Shown: in pieces, positions 12,365 through 25,050 of the stretch
Position numbering within the stretch: position 1 is the stretch's first letter
Layout of the letters: every line of letters begins with the position of its first letter
From: Symsagittifera roscoffensis
Taxonomy: Eukaryota; Xenacoelomorpha; Acoela; Convolutidae
Direction: 5' to 3'
Length of the DNA stretch: 64,000 bases
Assembly: GCF_963678635.1 (NCBI RefSeq)
Contig: NC_087066.1
Location: 7,903,954 to 7,967,953, forward strand
Notes under the pieces: generated by a model
What the model was told of the DNA's origin: nothing
Databases searched by the model: none
Seen by the model: the letters and a program-made list of their open reading frames with translations, nothing else
Made by a program: the position numbers and the translations under genes

Positions 12365-12905
12365 AACAAGACTGCTCGTATCAAGGCAAAGCCCTGAATG
12401 TTCCGACTTCCTTTTAAGTTTTATGCAGCAGCAGTAATAACATAAAAAAATTAAATGAAATAAAATAAAATGAAAAATTGTTTTCTTCTAAAGTTTGAAA
12501 ATTTTTATAAAAATCATCCCCCCACACGCCATATAAAGTACAAAAAGAGAGATTAGGTTCCTTGTAACAAATCAATTATGGCAAATAAGCTTCGTTCAAC
12601 CAATTTGGAATGATTCATAAGACGGATTAAATCTCCGCTTACGCGTTAATAGCTCGAATTATATCGCGCGTTAATTGTCCCAAATTGGTCAAAATGGCCA
12701 AAATGGCAATTTTAAACCCTCATAACTTTACGAAGATTAATCACAGGTGAAATATCTTTTCAAATTTGACCTCAGGATAACAATACTTTTTGAATGATAA
12801 AAAAAAATCCGTCAAAAATGGCTAGTTAAAAAGTCGAAATTTGTCTGAAGAAAAAAAACCATCCGAGCACAAATATTCCGTTACTTTCGTATCGAAAGTT
12901 GGAAC
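12365..12905 (-). mobile_element. Family A repeat, copy 2
   Basis: It starts AACAAGACTGCTCGTATC with the hairpin block and ends with the inverse of GTTCCGACTTTCG. It abuts copy 3 directly, in the same orientation. Confidence 0.85.
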
Positions 12906-13440
12906 AACAAGACTGCTCGTATCAGGGCGAAGCCCTGAATGTTATGACTGCCTTTTAAGGTCTATGGAGCAGTAATAAGATGGAAAATTTAAATGTAACG
13001 CAGTAAAATTAAACTTTTTTTTTCTAAAAGTTTGAGGTTTTTTGTGAAAACATCCCCCCACAGGCCATATTAAGTACAAAGTGATAGATTTTGCTACTAT
13101 TAACAAATCAATTATGGCATTTAGGGTTCCTTAAACCAATTTGGAACGATTTCAAAGAGGGATAAAATCTCGCTTACGCTTTAATAGCGCGAAATATATC
13201 GCGCGTTAACTGTCCCAAATTGGCCAAAATGGCAACGTTTAAACCTCCGTATTTCTACAAAAAGTAATCACAGATGGAACAATTTTTCAAATTTGAGCTC
13301 AAGACAATAGCTTTTGAATGATGTAAAAGAATTTTGTCAAAATTGGCTAGTTAAAAAGTCGAAAATTGTCTGAAGAAAAAAAACCCACCTCGAGCACAAA
13401 TATTCCATTACTTTACTTTCGTATCGAAAGTCGGAACCAA
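12906..13440 (-). mobile_element. Family A repeat, copy 3
   Basis: Same landmarks and orientation as copy 2, with no spacer between the two. This head-to-tail pairing could reflect insertion into an existing copy's end or unequal exchange. Confidence 0.85.
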
Positions 13441-13635
13441 CAGAAAACCGAGCTCATACTCATAAGTAAACCGTGACTTTTTTTGCTTTCTTTCAGGAAC
13501 AGTCCTAAATTTTTTCCAGACTCAAATATGCTTCTTTCGTGGTTGTTTCACTTTCCATTTTTTTAAAGTTCAGTTCCTTTGCTTAATAACTTCATTGTTA
13601 TATGGAAATCAAATACGAAAGTGTATTAAAACAGT

Positions 13636-14156
13636 AACAAGACTGCACGTATCAGGGCGCAGCCCTGAATGTTCCGATTACCATTTGAGGTTTTATGAGC
13701 AGTAATAACAAAAAAAAACATAATGAAACAAAATGAAATTTTTTTTCTAAAATTTGAAATTTTTTAATGAAAATCATCCCCCCACACGCCATGTAAAGTA
13801 CAAAAAGATAGATAGCGCTCCTACTATTATATCAATTATGGCATATAAGCTTTCTTTATTTGGAACGATTTCTAAGGCGGATTAAATCTCCGCTTACGCG
13901 TTAATAGCGCGAAATATATCGCGCGTTAATTGTTCCAAATTGGCCAGAATAGCAATCTTTAAACCCCCATAACTTTACGAAAAATGGTCACAGGTGAAAT
14001 ACATTTTCAAATTTAAGCTCAGTACATCAATAGCTTTCGAATGATATTGTAAAAATCCGTCAAAAATGACTAGTTAAAAAGTCGAAATTTGTGTCAAGAA
14101 AAAAAAACCCACCCGAGCACAAATATTCCGTTACTTTCGTATCGAAAGTCGGAACA
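13636..14156 (-). mobile_element. Family A repeat, copy 4
   Basis: Starts AACAAGACTGCACGTATC and ends with the TTTCGTATCGAAAGTCGGAAC block. It is separated from copy 3 by about 195 bp of other sequence. Confidence 0.85.
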
Positions 14157-14175
14157 ATAAATACGCATTGGACGA

Positions 14176-14339
14176 GCGATATTGAGTCGATAACTGAACA
14201 CTGGAACTGCAGTTCAAAAGCACTCTCTTTGCACAAAAACTTAAGCACATTCACAGCTCAAGGTTAAACGGTGAATTAATTGAATAAAATCAGCTGCCTG
14301 GTCTCTCTCTTTCAACTTCTTTTTCCGATACTCGAGCAT
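14176..14339 (+). repeat. Left arm of an inverted duplication
   Basis: This 164-bp segment between family A copies 4 and 5 (from GCGATATTGAGTCGATAACT to CTCGAGCAT) reappears inverted at 14654-14817 inside copy 5. Identity is very high. Confidence 0.9.
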
Positions 14340-14402
14340 GAAAAGCAAAATCACTTATCAGTCAGTTTTTGTTACAAATTTTTGAAAACAAAGTACAAGT
14401 AG

Positions 14403-15053
14403 AACAAGACTGCTCGTATCAGGGCGAAGCCCTGAATGTTCCGACAGCCTTTTAAGGTTTTATGGAGAAATAATAACATTAAAAAATTAAATGTAATAAA
14501 ATAAAATGAAAATTTTGTTTTAACTTGAATATTTTTTTAATGAAAATCATCCCCCCACACGCCATATAAAGTACAAACAAATAGATTTAGCTCCTTGTAA
14601 CAAATCAAATATGGCAAATAAGCTTCTTTCAACCAATTTGGAACGATTTCAAGATGCTCGAGTATCGGAAAAAGAAGTTGAAAGAGAGAGACCAGGCAGC
14701 TGATTTTATTCAATTAATTCACCGTTTAACCTTGAGCTGTGAATGTGCTTAAATTTTTGTGCAAATAGAGTGCTTTTGCACAGCAGTTCCAGTGTTCAGT
14801 TATCGACTCAATATCGCGCGTTAATTGTCCCAAATTGGCCAAAAGGGCAATCTTTAAACCCTCATAACTTTACGAAAAATGATCACAGGTAAAATATTTT
14901 TTCAAATTTGAGCTCAGGGCAACAATACCTTTTGAATGAAATAAAAAAATTCCGTCAAAAATGGCTAGTTATAAAGCCGAAATTTGTCTGAAGAAAAAAA
15001 AACCCACCCCGAGCACAAATATTTCTTCTACTTTCGTATCGAAAGTCGGAACA
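14403..15053 (-). mobile_element. Family A repeat, copy 5, with its centre replaced
   Basis: Both ends are normal family A. The central part, including the CGCTTACGCGTTAATAG block, has been replaced by an inverted copy of 14176-14339 lying at 14654-14817. The element resumes at the ATATCGCGCGTTAATTG block. The shared GCGATAT microhomology sits at the right switch point. Confidence 0.85.
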
Positions 15054-16666
15054 ATAAGAATAAATACAATAATTTTCACCAAAAAGCAAAGCAGATACGG
15101 TTGTGCGGTAAGAACGGTGAATGGTTTCAACAAACAAAAAGACTTAAAGTTTTTTTAGAGTGAGCCATTCGATTTGATCGGTAAGTTGATTTTTTTTATT
15201 CGTGAAATCCATACCGGTTACCAGATGGGAAGCGGCCAGGTAAATATTAGTACTGTTTTGAGAAACAGCAACATAAAACTCAATGTATATACCCTTCTTG
15301 TGTTAAAAAATTTCACGTTTTGTATGTTTTTCTTATATCGCGTTTTCACGTTTTGTATGTTTCTTGATGTCCTTTAAGCTACTGTTTCTCGTAACAATCA
15401 AGAAATGATGAAAAAGGCTGCATTTGGTCAAAAAAACTAGTTTGAGTCCTTTAAAACACTATGGAGACCTTAGGTTGACCTTGTTTTTGCTTCGCAGGCA
15501 AATTTCTGAAAAAACAGGCCTAATTTCTGGAAAAATGTGATTGAACAAAATTGCGGTTTTTTAGCGAGCGCTCCTTAATTTTAATGAAGATTGTCGCCTT
15601 TTAGAGTCGTTTTTAGAAATTTTTAGGGTAAATCAGTTAAAAATGGACCTCTTAAATGTCTAACAAAGTGAGGACCCTTTGGATCGGCAACGGTTCAAAT
15701 CCCTGAGCGAAGTAAGAAAGAGGCGTCTGCCCCCCCCCCCCCTCTGCCCCGATCAGTACTGTCCCAGTTCTGCAATAGTACTGAGGGGATATCAACACTA
15801 ATTTGACTCAGATACAGTACTTACAAAGATGATATAACTGCTGTTGTACTGATTTTTGAAGGACGAACAATCCGGGAGATAAAACGCAATTCAACAACCC
15901 AAACTTTAAATTTTGGCAACTGCTTCCAAGAAAACGATTTTTTGTTCAATATAGAATTTTTGTTGAAATCATTTAATTGAACAAAATACTTTTACGCATA
16001 ATTAATGATACGCATAGTTTCGGTTACTGCGCCAGCATGTAGTTTCGATTTGTTTTTTTAACATGGTACTTTTTCCGATAAATAATCAGCAAGAATGTTT
16101 TACATATGTTATCTTCATAACTAAAACTACGATGCAAGAATCTAATAGCTATACTTTTTTATATCGATTTAAGAAAAAATTTGAAATTTTAGTAGTTTAA
16201 AATAGAAATTTGTTCTCACAGTTATTGTGATTATAGAGGAACTATTCGTGAGGAATTAAAACTCACGACTCGTGTTATTTTAGATTACAGAGTTACAAGC
16301 CTGAACGATCCGAACCCATGGGCAACAATAGGGTTACATGGTAGGCATAACTTCTTATAACTTGTAATTTTCTCTAGCTAAAAAGCGCCCAGTGCCTGTG
16401 GTTAAATTGCTTCACTTGCGATTCTTGACTGAATTTGACAAATGACATCCAGTTTGCGACTCATTAGGGTTAATTTGCACGAATTTTTGCTGGAACCTAA
16501 GTATTAACTTAACAATCCCCCCAATGGTTTCTAAATAAGAATGTCCACCCCTCAAAACGATGAGCACTACAATTTTGTTGCTTGTTGCATGGTTTTTTTT
16601 AAAAAAAAAAACATAAAATTGATTTCTCAACCCATTTATATTCTTCTTCCCGATTATTCTTCTTCT
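15054..16666. other. Unannotated AT-rich DNA with a C-run
   Basis: It contains a run of about 12 C near 15730 and two direct copies of TTTCACGTTTTGTATG at about 15311 and 15344. Short open frames here lack family features and splice context. I see no gene. Confidence 0.45.
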
Positions 16667-19264
16667 GAAGTTGCATTGCACTTCAGAAATGTATCATTGT
16701 TATTGCATTGTTTTGACATGTTTCAGTGATTTACCGGCACAAATACATAAATTAACTATGTTTTTTTATGTTCATTGTTTTTCTATTACTTATTACGAAA
16801 ACACTTATGTGACATTGATGAAACATCGATGTGACATCTATGTTGTGACATTTTGTTACATTGATGTTACATCGTTGAAACATCTATGTCACATCCATGT
16901 CTGTACTAAATTTCTTTTTACATTGATGTTACATCGATGAAACATGTATGTCACATCCATTTTTGAACCAAATTTCAGTTTTCCCAAAATTTCGCTTTGT
17001 CTCCAAATTTTTGTTACGTGTCGTTACAAAGAATAAAAAGCTATTAAAATGGCCTCACAAAAAATATGGTAGAAATCACGTAAACGCGCGGTTTTTTTGC
17101 AAAACAATTAGAAAATCAGGTTGACAATCAAAAACCCGGCTTGAGCAGCTGAATTCATATGGAAATGGTTGGTTGTCTTCAAATAGAGTTATAACCATAA
17201 CAAACAGAATAACATACATAAATCTGCATCATATTGTGTGAGCGTGAACAGCTGAACAATTTTTTTCACAATATTCTAAAATGCAAAATGCCGAGTGAAC
17301 AATTTTTGAACATCTTCATTTTGTAATTTCACGAGGGGGTGGAAAACTGGAAAAAAGCCCAGGGATGATACATCTAGGTAGCTTGCATCCATGTTTCATG
17401 GATGAATCAGAAAATTCACATCCATGTTTCAGCCATGATTCATGGATGAAACACCAGTTTAATTTCCATCCATGTTTCATGGATGAATAAAAAAATTCAC
17501 ATCCATGTTTCAGCCATGATTCATGGATTAAACATCTTTAATTTTCATCCATTTTTCATGGATGAATCAAAGAACTGACATCCTTTTTTATTGATGAGTA
17601 ATCGATAAAACATCAATGTGATTTCCATCCATGTTTCACAGATGAAACCTGGATGGACATCGTTTAAGTGGCAATGCACATGAATGATACATGGATGCAA
17701 AAAAAATGAAAGATCTATGGCATATTTCTGAATTGCAATGCAACTTCAACCCGGGTTGTGGTAAATTAGCGCCATGAAGATTTAGTGAAACGCATAAATT
17801 GTATGAAACGCATAAATCGAATCAAATTTGTATTTATTCGCACATAGAGCAAAGACGAAATGTGTTCCAGAAACTTTTTAGAAAAATAAGGATTGCCCGG
17901 GTTGAGTTTCCATTGCAATTCAGAAATGTACCATAGATCTATAATTTTTTGCATCCATGTATCATGCATGCTGCAGTGCCACTTTAACGTTGTTCAGCCA
18001 TGTTTCGGCTTTGAAACATGGATGCAAACCACATTGATGTTTTTTTTTGATGAATCATTACTGAAACATGGATGTCAGTTCTATGATTCGTCCATGAAAC
18101 ATAGATGAAACATAGATGAAGTTTAAATTGATGAAAAATGGATGAAAGTTTAATTTCCATCCATGGATGAAACATGGATGAAAGTTAAAGTGATGTTTCA
18201 TCAATGAACCATGGCTGAAACATGGATGTGACTTTTCTGATTCATCCATGAAAAATGAATGAAATTAAACTGTTGTTTCATCCCTGTTTTCCCGGTCCTC
18301 AAGTCCACGAATCTTCGATATCTTTGAAAAAATTTTCCAATGATAGTTATGTAAGTTATTCTGGTTATTATGGTTATAACTCTAATTAAAAAAAAACAAC
18401 TAAGATTTTTTATTTTCGATTTTTCTTAATGAGAACACACGTGCCAGATGGTATAAAAATCAAGAAAATGATCATTAAAACTTCAGTGTTGGGACAAAAA
18501 TAAACGAGGAAAACATCAAAAAGGATAATTGTAAATCAGGTTTTCCTTTCCCCACCAGCGAAATTTCACTAGCAGTTTCTCTGTTCTCCCTGTTGAGCTC
18601 GAAAAAATGTAAGGAATTTATAGAATATCATCATTGTAAATAAAAACATGGACAAAAATTTATTTAAAAATTAAAGAAATTGGTCGATATACTTCAAAAT
18701 TGGAACAGTTAAAAATTTTTTTTTTTAAGGATATCAACCATTCCCAAACCAATCCAGCTGCTCAAGCCCAGTTTCTCCCAAGGCTTACCCTGTTAAAGCT
18801 TACCTGTCTATTATTTTTTGCAGAAAAACTAAGCATTTACGTGGTTGTTAGGAGATTTTATGCTGTAAGGCCATTTAAAATGTTTTTTATTGTTTGTAAC
18901 GACACATGACAAAACTTTGTAAACAAATCAAAATTTTATAGAAATTGAAACTTGGCTCAAACAAGGATTTGACATAAAAGTTACATCGAAGTAACATCAA
19001 TGTAAAATGATGAAATTTAGTTCAAACATGGATATGACATAGATGTTTCATCGATGTAACATCAATGTAACAAAACTATCATAACATAGATGTCACATCG
19101 ATGTTTCATCAATGTCACATCAATGTTTTCGTAATGATTATTAGAAAAACATCGAACTTGGAATAAACATAGTTTATCTATGTATTTGTGCTGGTAAATC
19201 CTTGAAATATATTTAAACAATGCAATAACAATGATACAATTCTGAATTTTAACGGAACTTCAAC
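16667..19264. mobile_element. Nested foldback element of about 2.6 kb
   Basis: The outer arms (16667-16985 and 18950-19264) are inverted copies. Both contain variants of ACATTGATGTTACATCGATG and both end in a GAAGTT or AACTTC block beside TTGCATTG-like sequence. An inner pair of inverted arms lies at 17364-17760 and 17900-18293. There is no coding sequence. The inner ends near 17745 and 17900 resemble the outer ends, as if one family member had inserted into another. Confidence 0.75.
17364..18293. repeat. Inner palindrome built of a CATCCATGTTTCATGGATG motif
   Basis: Both arms repeat the partly self-complementary motif CATCCATGTTTCATGGATGA many times with small changes. The arms are inverted around about 17830. 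Any strand can therefore fold at short range (within motifs) and long range (between arms). Confidence 0.8.
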
Positions 19265-19641
19265 CACAGGCTAGTCAACAAAAATAGCAAAAACGCATAT
19301 AGTTTAAATCAAAAATATAAAATTGTTTAAATTTGAATCACACGGATTGGCAAAAAATGGTTTTCATACAAATCCATGCTATTTATCGTACTATTTCATA
19401 ACATTCCATGGAATATAAAACATTGTATGAAAGTTCCATGATTAGTGTTTTTTGCATGCTACAGAATTGTATGACAAGAATTTTTTCCTTGTAATTTTTG
19501 TGTCTCGGTTTTTTTTTGTGTGTTACGCCCTATACAAAAATTCCAAAAGTTTCCCAAATGGCAAAAACAACAGATTAAACGGCATTGAATTGCAGAAACC
19601 AGGAAATGTCAGAAAATAAGTCAGTAAAAATGAAAATGTAA

Positions 19642-19832
19642 CCCTGGTTGACGGAAAATGCTGAATCATACAATTCCATAGAATAGAAAAAATGCTTATC
19701 CTATAAATTTTACAGATTGGAAACTGTATGATACGCATTTTTCCGTGAAACCTATGCATGGAGTTGTATGACAAGCATTTCTTTTTATGGAACTGTATGA
19801 GAAGCTTTTTCGATTTATATGGGTCAACCCGG
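19642..19832. mobile_element. Family C element, short copy (CCTGGTTGAC...GTCAACCCGG)
   Basis: A 190-bp element with ends CCTGGTTGACGGAAAATGC and the inverse GGGTCAACCCGG. Its interior has repeated GTATGA and AAGCATTT-type words. A longer relative is at 60566-61751. It ends about 100 bp before an exon of the host gene. Confidence 0.65.
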
Positions 19833-19929
19833 CCACTAGCTGCGCTGATTTTTTTGGGATTGAATGGTCAGTTAGGAAAATCGGAGCTGGAGGACATTTC
19901 TTTGATAATTATGTTTCACCTGTTTGCAG

Positions 19930-20008
19930 AAAATGGTCACTTGAAGTTTTATGGAACAGGACCACGCTACTCGTGCGAATTAAACTCGTATTATATTGAG
20001 AAAACAGG
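19930..20008 (+). CDS. Host gene exon, Cys-containing, CCP-like in character
   Basis: The acceptor CACCTGTTTGCAG ends at 19929 and the donor GTAAGTATG starts at 20009. It enters in phase 1 and leaves in phase 2. The frame reads NGHLKFYGTGPRYSCELNSY and ends EKTG. The short G-x-RYSC pattern is reminiscent of a sushi/CCP half-domain, but a single Cys is too little to assign it. Confidence 0.55.
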
Positions 20009-20775
20009 GTAAGTATGAAAAAAATGGCAAAAATGCCATAAATTGTATTGAAAAACACAATTGTAATTATCGAGAATTTTTTAAAAGGTCGAAACGTGAG
20101 TGTAGTATCTGTGCCTTACACAACTACAGTAGTATCTGAACGAAAAACGCATAACAATAAATTGAAATAAATGTAAATCACACCATTGAGTGCATGATCT
20201 AAATTTACTTGGATTCAAATTCCATTCTCCCGCGTGAGGTTTGCATGAGGCAGTATCGCCAAATGGAAATGGATTTCAAAAATCCGCAACATAGGTTGCT
20301 CAGAGTCGATTACGATTCACTCAAAAATTCTGCAAATTCGAGTTTTTAAGAGGAACGAATTTAGTGAAGACTATTATATAGATCATGCTGATTTTTTTGT
20401 TTTTTTTTCTTATCAGGAGAAGATCTGAAAAAAATGGATGCACTTAAATAAAATTCACTTTTGAATTCAATTGAAATTCATCTGCTGAAAGTGACATAAA
20501 TAGCACTCTCCGAATACGAACGTGGAAACGGCGCAAAAAAGTGAACGATTTCTAGTTTCGAAAGTGGAATTTAGATTTCCAACGGAATAAAAACTTTACC
20601 CGTTTTATCCAGTTATCTCAAGTTAGGTTATTGTTGTCAAAAAACGCCAATCATAAATCTTTCTATAAATTCAAAAAACTTAAAGGGAATCTATTGTTTT
20701 CTCTGAAATTCAAAAGTTGAGATTTTTTAAAACGAATCTTTTTAAATTTTAGTCAGTGTTTTTTTCGTGTCTGTA
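20009..20775. other. Intronic AT-rich DNA
   Basis: No exon or bounded repeat was recognised. The sequence is consistent with intron between the 19930 and 25051 exons. Confidence 0.5.
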
Positions 20776-21090
20776 CATGACAGTCCCACATAAAACAGTC
20801 CAATACAAAACAGTCCGGGAAAGCATGAACGAAAAAACAGTCCAATACAAAACAGTCCGAAAAACAGTAACAAATGTTTTAACAAGCCAGTAGGCCGAGA
20901 ATTGTCCTTTGTTCAACAAACATAAAGAAAAACATAGTGACCGCCGCAGTCGCGCCAACGTGTTGCGAGCTTGCCAACTGAGGGTAAGACTTAATACGAA
21001 TTTTAGAGCCGGTTCGCGCCTACCGCCGACCTTAGACCGGACTGTTTTGTATTGGACTGTTTTGTATGGGACTGTTTTGTATATGCACCG
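20776..21090. mobile_element. Small inverted-repeat element with ACAGTCCAATACAAAACAG words
   Basis: At the left, the word ACAGTCCAATACAAAACAGT occurs twice after a related ACAGTCCCACATAAA. At the right, at 21037-21083, the inverted form ACTGTTTTGTATTGGACTG occurs with a repeat. A related word, GTACTGTTTTGTATATGG, appears at about 21703. It is MITE-like, and no target duplication was identified. Confidence 0.6.
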
Positions 21091-23028
21091 TTTTTTTATG
21101 TTTACTTGCGTTCATCACTCTTTTCCAATCTTCGATTGGCTATGTTTTTATATTTTTTGATGATTTCATTCAATAAATTGAGGAATGTTGTTGTTGCTCA
21201 GAAAAAACCTACAACCTCAATGATTTTATCATTAAACTTCACTCAAAAAAATTGCTTTCCGCAAATTGTAAGCTTCAAGTTGATCCGTTACATTTAAGTG
21301 TGTAGGTAATTTAGACGGTACCAGTGTAGAAATCAGAACTTTTTGAAAATCAATGTCGACTACCCTTAAACAAGGTGGCATGAATTTTTATTCTTTTGAT
21401 CTCGTAACGTTATACCACAAAATTTTACTTAAAAATTAACAGTTTCACGCTAAAATTTTATTTTTCACGTGATAATAACAATTGTTTTGGCGGTGCAAAG
21501 TCAAGCTATTTTTTTTAATCGAGAAAAATTTTTTTTACTTCTTGTAGTCGCAATGATCTAAACTTACATTTCTAGATTGCGCAATTTCTCAATGCATCAT
21601 TTTGTTCGAGTCCCGCAAGTATGCTAAAAATCCTCGATATCGCAAAGGTGCATCATACCTAATTTGAACACATTGGCTGCAAAATACGTTTTTGTGTGTC
21701 TTGTACTGTTTTGTATATGGTTGCCACATACACAACTTTTAATAAGAAGTGGATGCAACAAAAATTGCCTGACCTCCACCTGTTTTTTCAAATGTCGCCT
21801 TGACTAGTAATTTTGACTGGTTATCTCATTGACTCTTAGTTTACAAGATTGTTAGTGATCTTTTGTTCTTATGGAGTTAAAAATCTATTCATTCAAAAGG
21901 ATCCTTGTAATGAAGCAACTTTTGAATATCGCAATAAGCTTTTTTTGCTAATTAAAGACTAAGGCCGTAATAACTATATCACCAAAATTTTGGCTCACTC
22001 AAAACGATCCATCCAAAAAAAGTTTCAAAAAATTGATGGCTTGAAGAAATTATACCAGAAGAAAAAATTGTAGTGCACAGGTTGATCGAGGTGCTTTTTA
22101 CGTAGACAAGAAGCGTAAGTATGAAATCATACAAATTGCATTAGAGTAAAATCGACTTTCGATTAAAGCTTCTAAAAAGTTTCTACTAAAACTGGAGTTT
22201 CGTTCAATCGGCCGTTTTTTTTTGATGTGTCGTCTTTTTCCCAAGAAAACTCAATCTGTTATTCAAAGTTTTCCATTTTCACCTTGATATATGTTCTATA
22301 TTCATAATCCAAATTAAACTTGCTTTGACAATAACAAAAATGTCGGCTTTTGATTTCGAAATTCAAAATTGGTGAACCAACTAGGGAAACAACAACAATA
22401 AGCACTTCTATCGACCCTTTAATATAGATTGATTATATATGTACACTACACAAACGTAAATTTGGACAATAATTATTCAATATGCGGGAATTTTTGTGAG
22501 TTTTTAACTGAAAATTGCGATAAAAAATATCTTGCAGCGTTAAAGCAGGAAAGAGAACTAATTTTTTGTTCCTTTTAGATTTTAAGATTAATCAATTCAA
22601 AATGACGTAAAAGAGACAATGTTGATATATGCTTTTGATTAATTCAATCAAATGCATGAATACTATTTGCACTAATTGAAAAAAAAACTGGAAGACAAAA
22701 AAGACGTGCAATTTTCACACAATCCCTTTCTTCCCAAAAGTTATCGAGCAGTCAAAGCTAAAACACTCTAAGCTAAGCATCAATTGTTTAAGTATGAGAT
22801 CAATGAAGAAATGAAACAATGCAAAATTATTAGGGAACAATTTAACTTAAGAACTGACTATAAATCTTTTAAGAACTAACAAAAACCTAACTCAAATAAA
22901 ATTAAGCTAGTTGCCGGAGGATTCAACACTTCTGGCGATCTTTGAACCCAAGGAAATCATGAATTCGAAAATTTCAAAAAATTTTCGAAAATCCGCCCCG
23001 ACCCCTTGAAAAAATCCTAGATCCGCCC

Positions 23029-23029
<1 letters not shown>
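21091..23029. other. Intronic DNA; possible transposon end near 22990
   Basis: Most of it shows nothing recognisable. At 22992-23029 a block, CCTTGAAAAAATCCTAGATC followed by CGCCCG, resembles the right end of the MITE at 24097-24441. It probably marks a truncated copy. Confidence 0.4.

Positions 23030-23097
<68 letters not shown>
23030..23097. repeat. (TA)n microsatellite
   Basis: About 34 uninterrupted TA units directly follow a truncated MITE end. Confidence 0.98.
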
Positions 23098-23101
<4 letters not shown>

Positions 23102-23817
23102 CAGATATACGTACATATATTTGATCACTGTTAATCTAAGAAACACATGTTTTTGATTTGATTGACGAAAGTGAGTCCTTTGCTGTTGCTTCTCTCAGAA
23201 ATTCAGTATTTCGAGAAGTTCCGACATCTTCATTTTTGATGGACGGCAACTCATCTATTTTTTTGATGGAAATTGACTCACTTCTCCTTTCACAAGAAAT
23301 GTCTTGTAGCTTTCGATGTTATAGGTTAAAAAGTGGATGATAAAAAAATGGAAGACAAAAAATTGATGGTTATTGAAACATGCAACAAGATAATTAAAAT
23401 TTTGAGATAATTCAAATTATTAGGATACATCTGAAACAGGAATGAAGGCTTCAGCTGGAGAATTAATGTACTTTGCAAAGCGCCAAGTTGATACACAGAG
23501 AACCATTCTGTTTTTAGATGAAACTGAGTAGTTTGATTCATTTTTTGAAAAAGAACAAATAACTAGATCTAATGAAAATAGATCCAGGTCTTTAACCACG
23601 TATCGATTCTATAAAAAACTCTGAAGGATAAAACTGCAGATAATGTCAGTTTTGAGACGTGATAAAAAGTTATCAGCAAACAAAAAAATTGGAGGTGATA
23701 AAAGGGAGGTGATAAAAAGGTATCAGCAAACGCTATTACATTTAAGCTACCCGCTCTCAATTAAAAGAGAAAATAATAGATTTAAATGGATTTTTCTTGT
23801 CAGTCTCCATAATTTTC

Positions 23818-24780
23818 ACATAGAATTGATTATAATCGATTAAAAATGGATTATTATATTACTATTTTTCGAAACAATAAAAATCATTATAATCGTTTAT
23901 AATAGATTATAATCGATTATTTTAAAAAAAAAATTTTCTCATGTTTTATTGAATTATAATACATTGTAATGGATTATAATCATTTATTATTCAAGAGTTG
24001 TTTCATTGCTTCATTTCGAGATTTGTTCTTGTTTTGTTTTGTATGCTTTTCAGTTGGTTACCGAACTAAAAGAAACTCTAATTTTTTACTTATAGCCAGG
24101 GGCGGTTTAGAAACTTTGAACTATCTTGAGATATCCATTTTTGGCGACGGGCCTAAGAACTTTTTAACGGCGCCTTTGTCGCCAATATATACTAATTTTG
24201 AGGGGGGAGAGCGCGCCACGAAACGCGATTTTTAAATCAAATTTTTCCAAAAAATGTCTAAAAACGCCTTTTTTGGCCTGTTTTTTCATAATTTTGCCTG
24301 CGGCGCTGAAAGTTTGATCAGAATGAGGTATTTATAGTGAGTTAGGAGAGCTCATAAAATCATTTTGGTCAACCCAAAAAAAATTGAAAATTTTTTGAAA
24401 ATCCCCTCTCTCCCCCCGAGAAAGTCCTAGATCCGCTCCTGATGATATTTTGAACATACATTAAATTTTACTGTATTTTCACGCAGAATAGCTAAACTGT
24501 ATTCTATTATAATATATTTTTTTGTGAGATAATATTTTGATAGAAAAAGGGATTATAATTTATTATAATTGTTTATAAGAGATTTTCGGAAAAGTTATAA
24601 TCAATTATTCTTTATTGAAATGTCATCAAAATCATTATATTGGATTATAACTCGCTTAAATATCTAAAATATTATCATTTTAATGGATTATAAATGGTTT
24701 AAACATCTAAAATTGGCGCTTATAATTAATTATAATTTTGCTAAAAGTACGATTATAATCATAATATAATCGATTTTTTT
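23818..24780. repeat. TTATAATCGATTATAAT-rich low-complexity region
   Basis: Variants of the self-complementary word ATTATAATCGATTATAAT recur throughout, interrupted by the MITE at 24097-24441. The pattern suggests an old foldback or satellite-like element. Confidence 0.6.
24097..24441. mobile_element. MITE with CAGGGGCGG...CCGCTCCTG ends
   Basis: The left end is CAGGGGCGGTTTAG and the right end is CTAGATCCGCTCCTG, its imperfect inverse. Such CAGGGGCGGAT-type termini are common in hAT-like non-autonomous elements. The flanks do not show a clean 8-bp duplication, so the assignment is tentative. Inside is a GGGGGGAGAG and CTCTCTCCCCCC inverted pair. Confidence 0.6.
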
Positions 24781-25050
24781 CTCTTTTTACTGAGTGCGGG
24801 TACCTTTTTATACACTTTCAGACGTTTCTTAAGCAATAGTTATCATTAATACAAACTTGACTTTTATTTGGATGTGATTTGTTGAAAAGAAATACAGGAG
24901 TTGATATGAATAAAAAAAACTGCACGAACCCAGTTGGATAAATCATTGTGAGAGTTTTCTGGTTGATGATACGCGGAAATACATACAAAAGTATTTAAAA
25001 AATACAATAAATGAAAAAAATGAAACAGAAAAGAACAGTGTTTTTTCCAG

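Noticed and set aside
23158-23340. 60-codon ORF as a host exon
   Set aside because: No cysteine pattern or splice borders in phase with the 20008 and 25051 exons, which already join directly.
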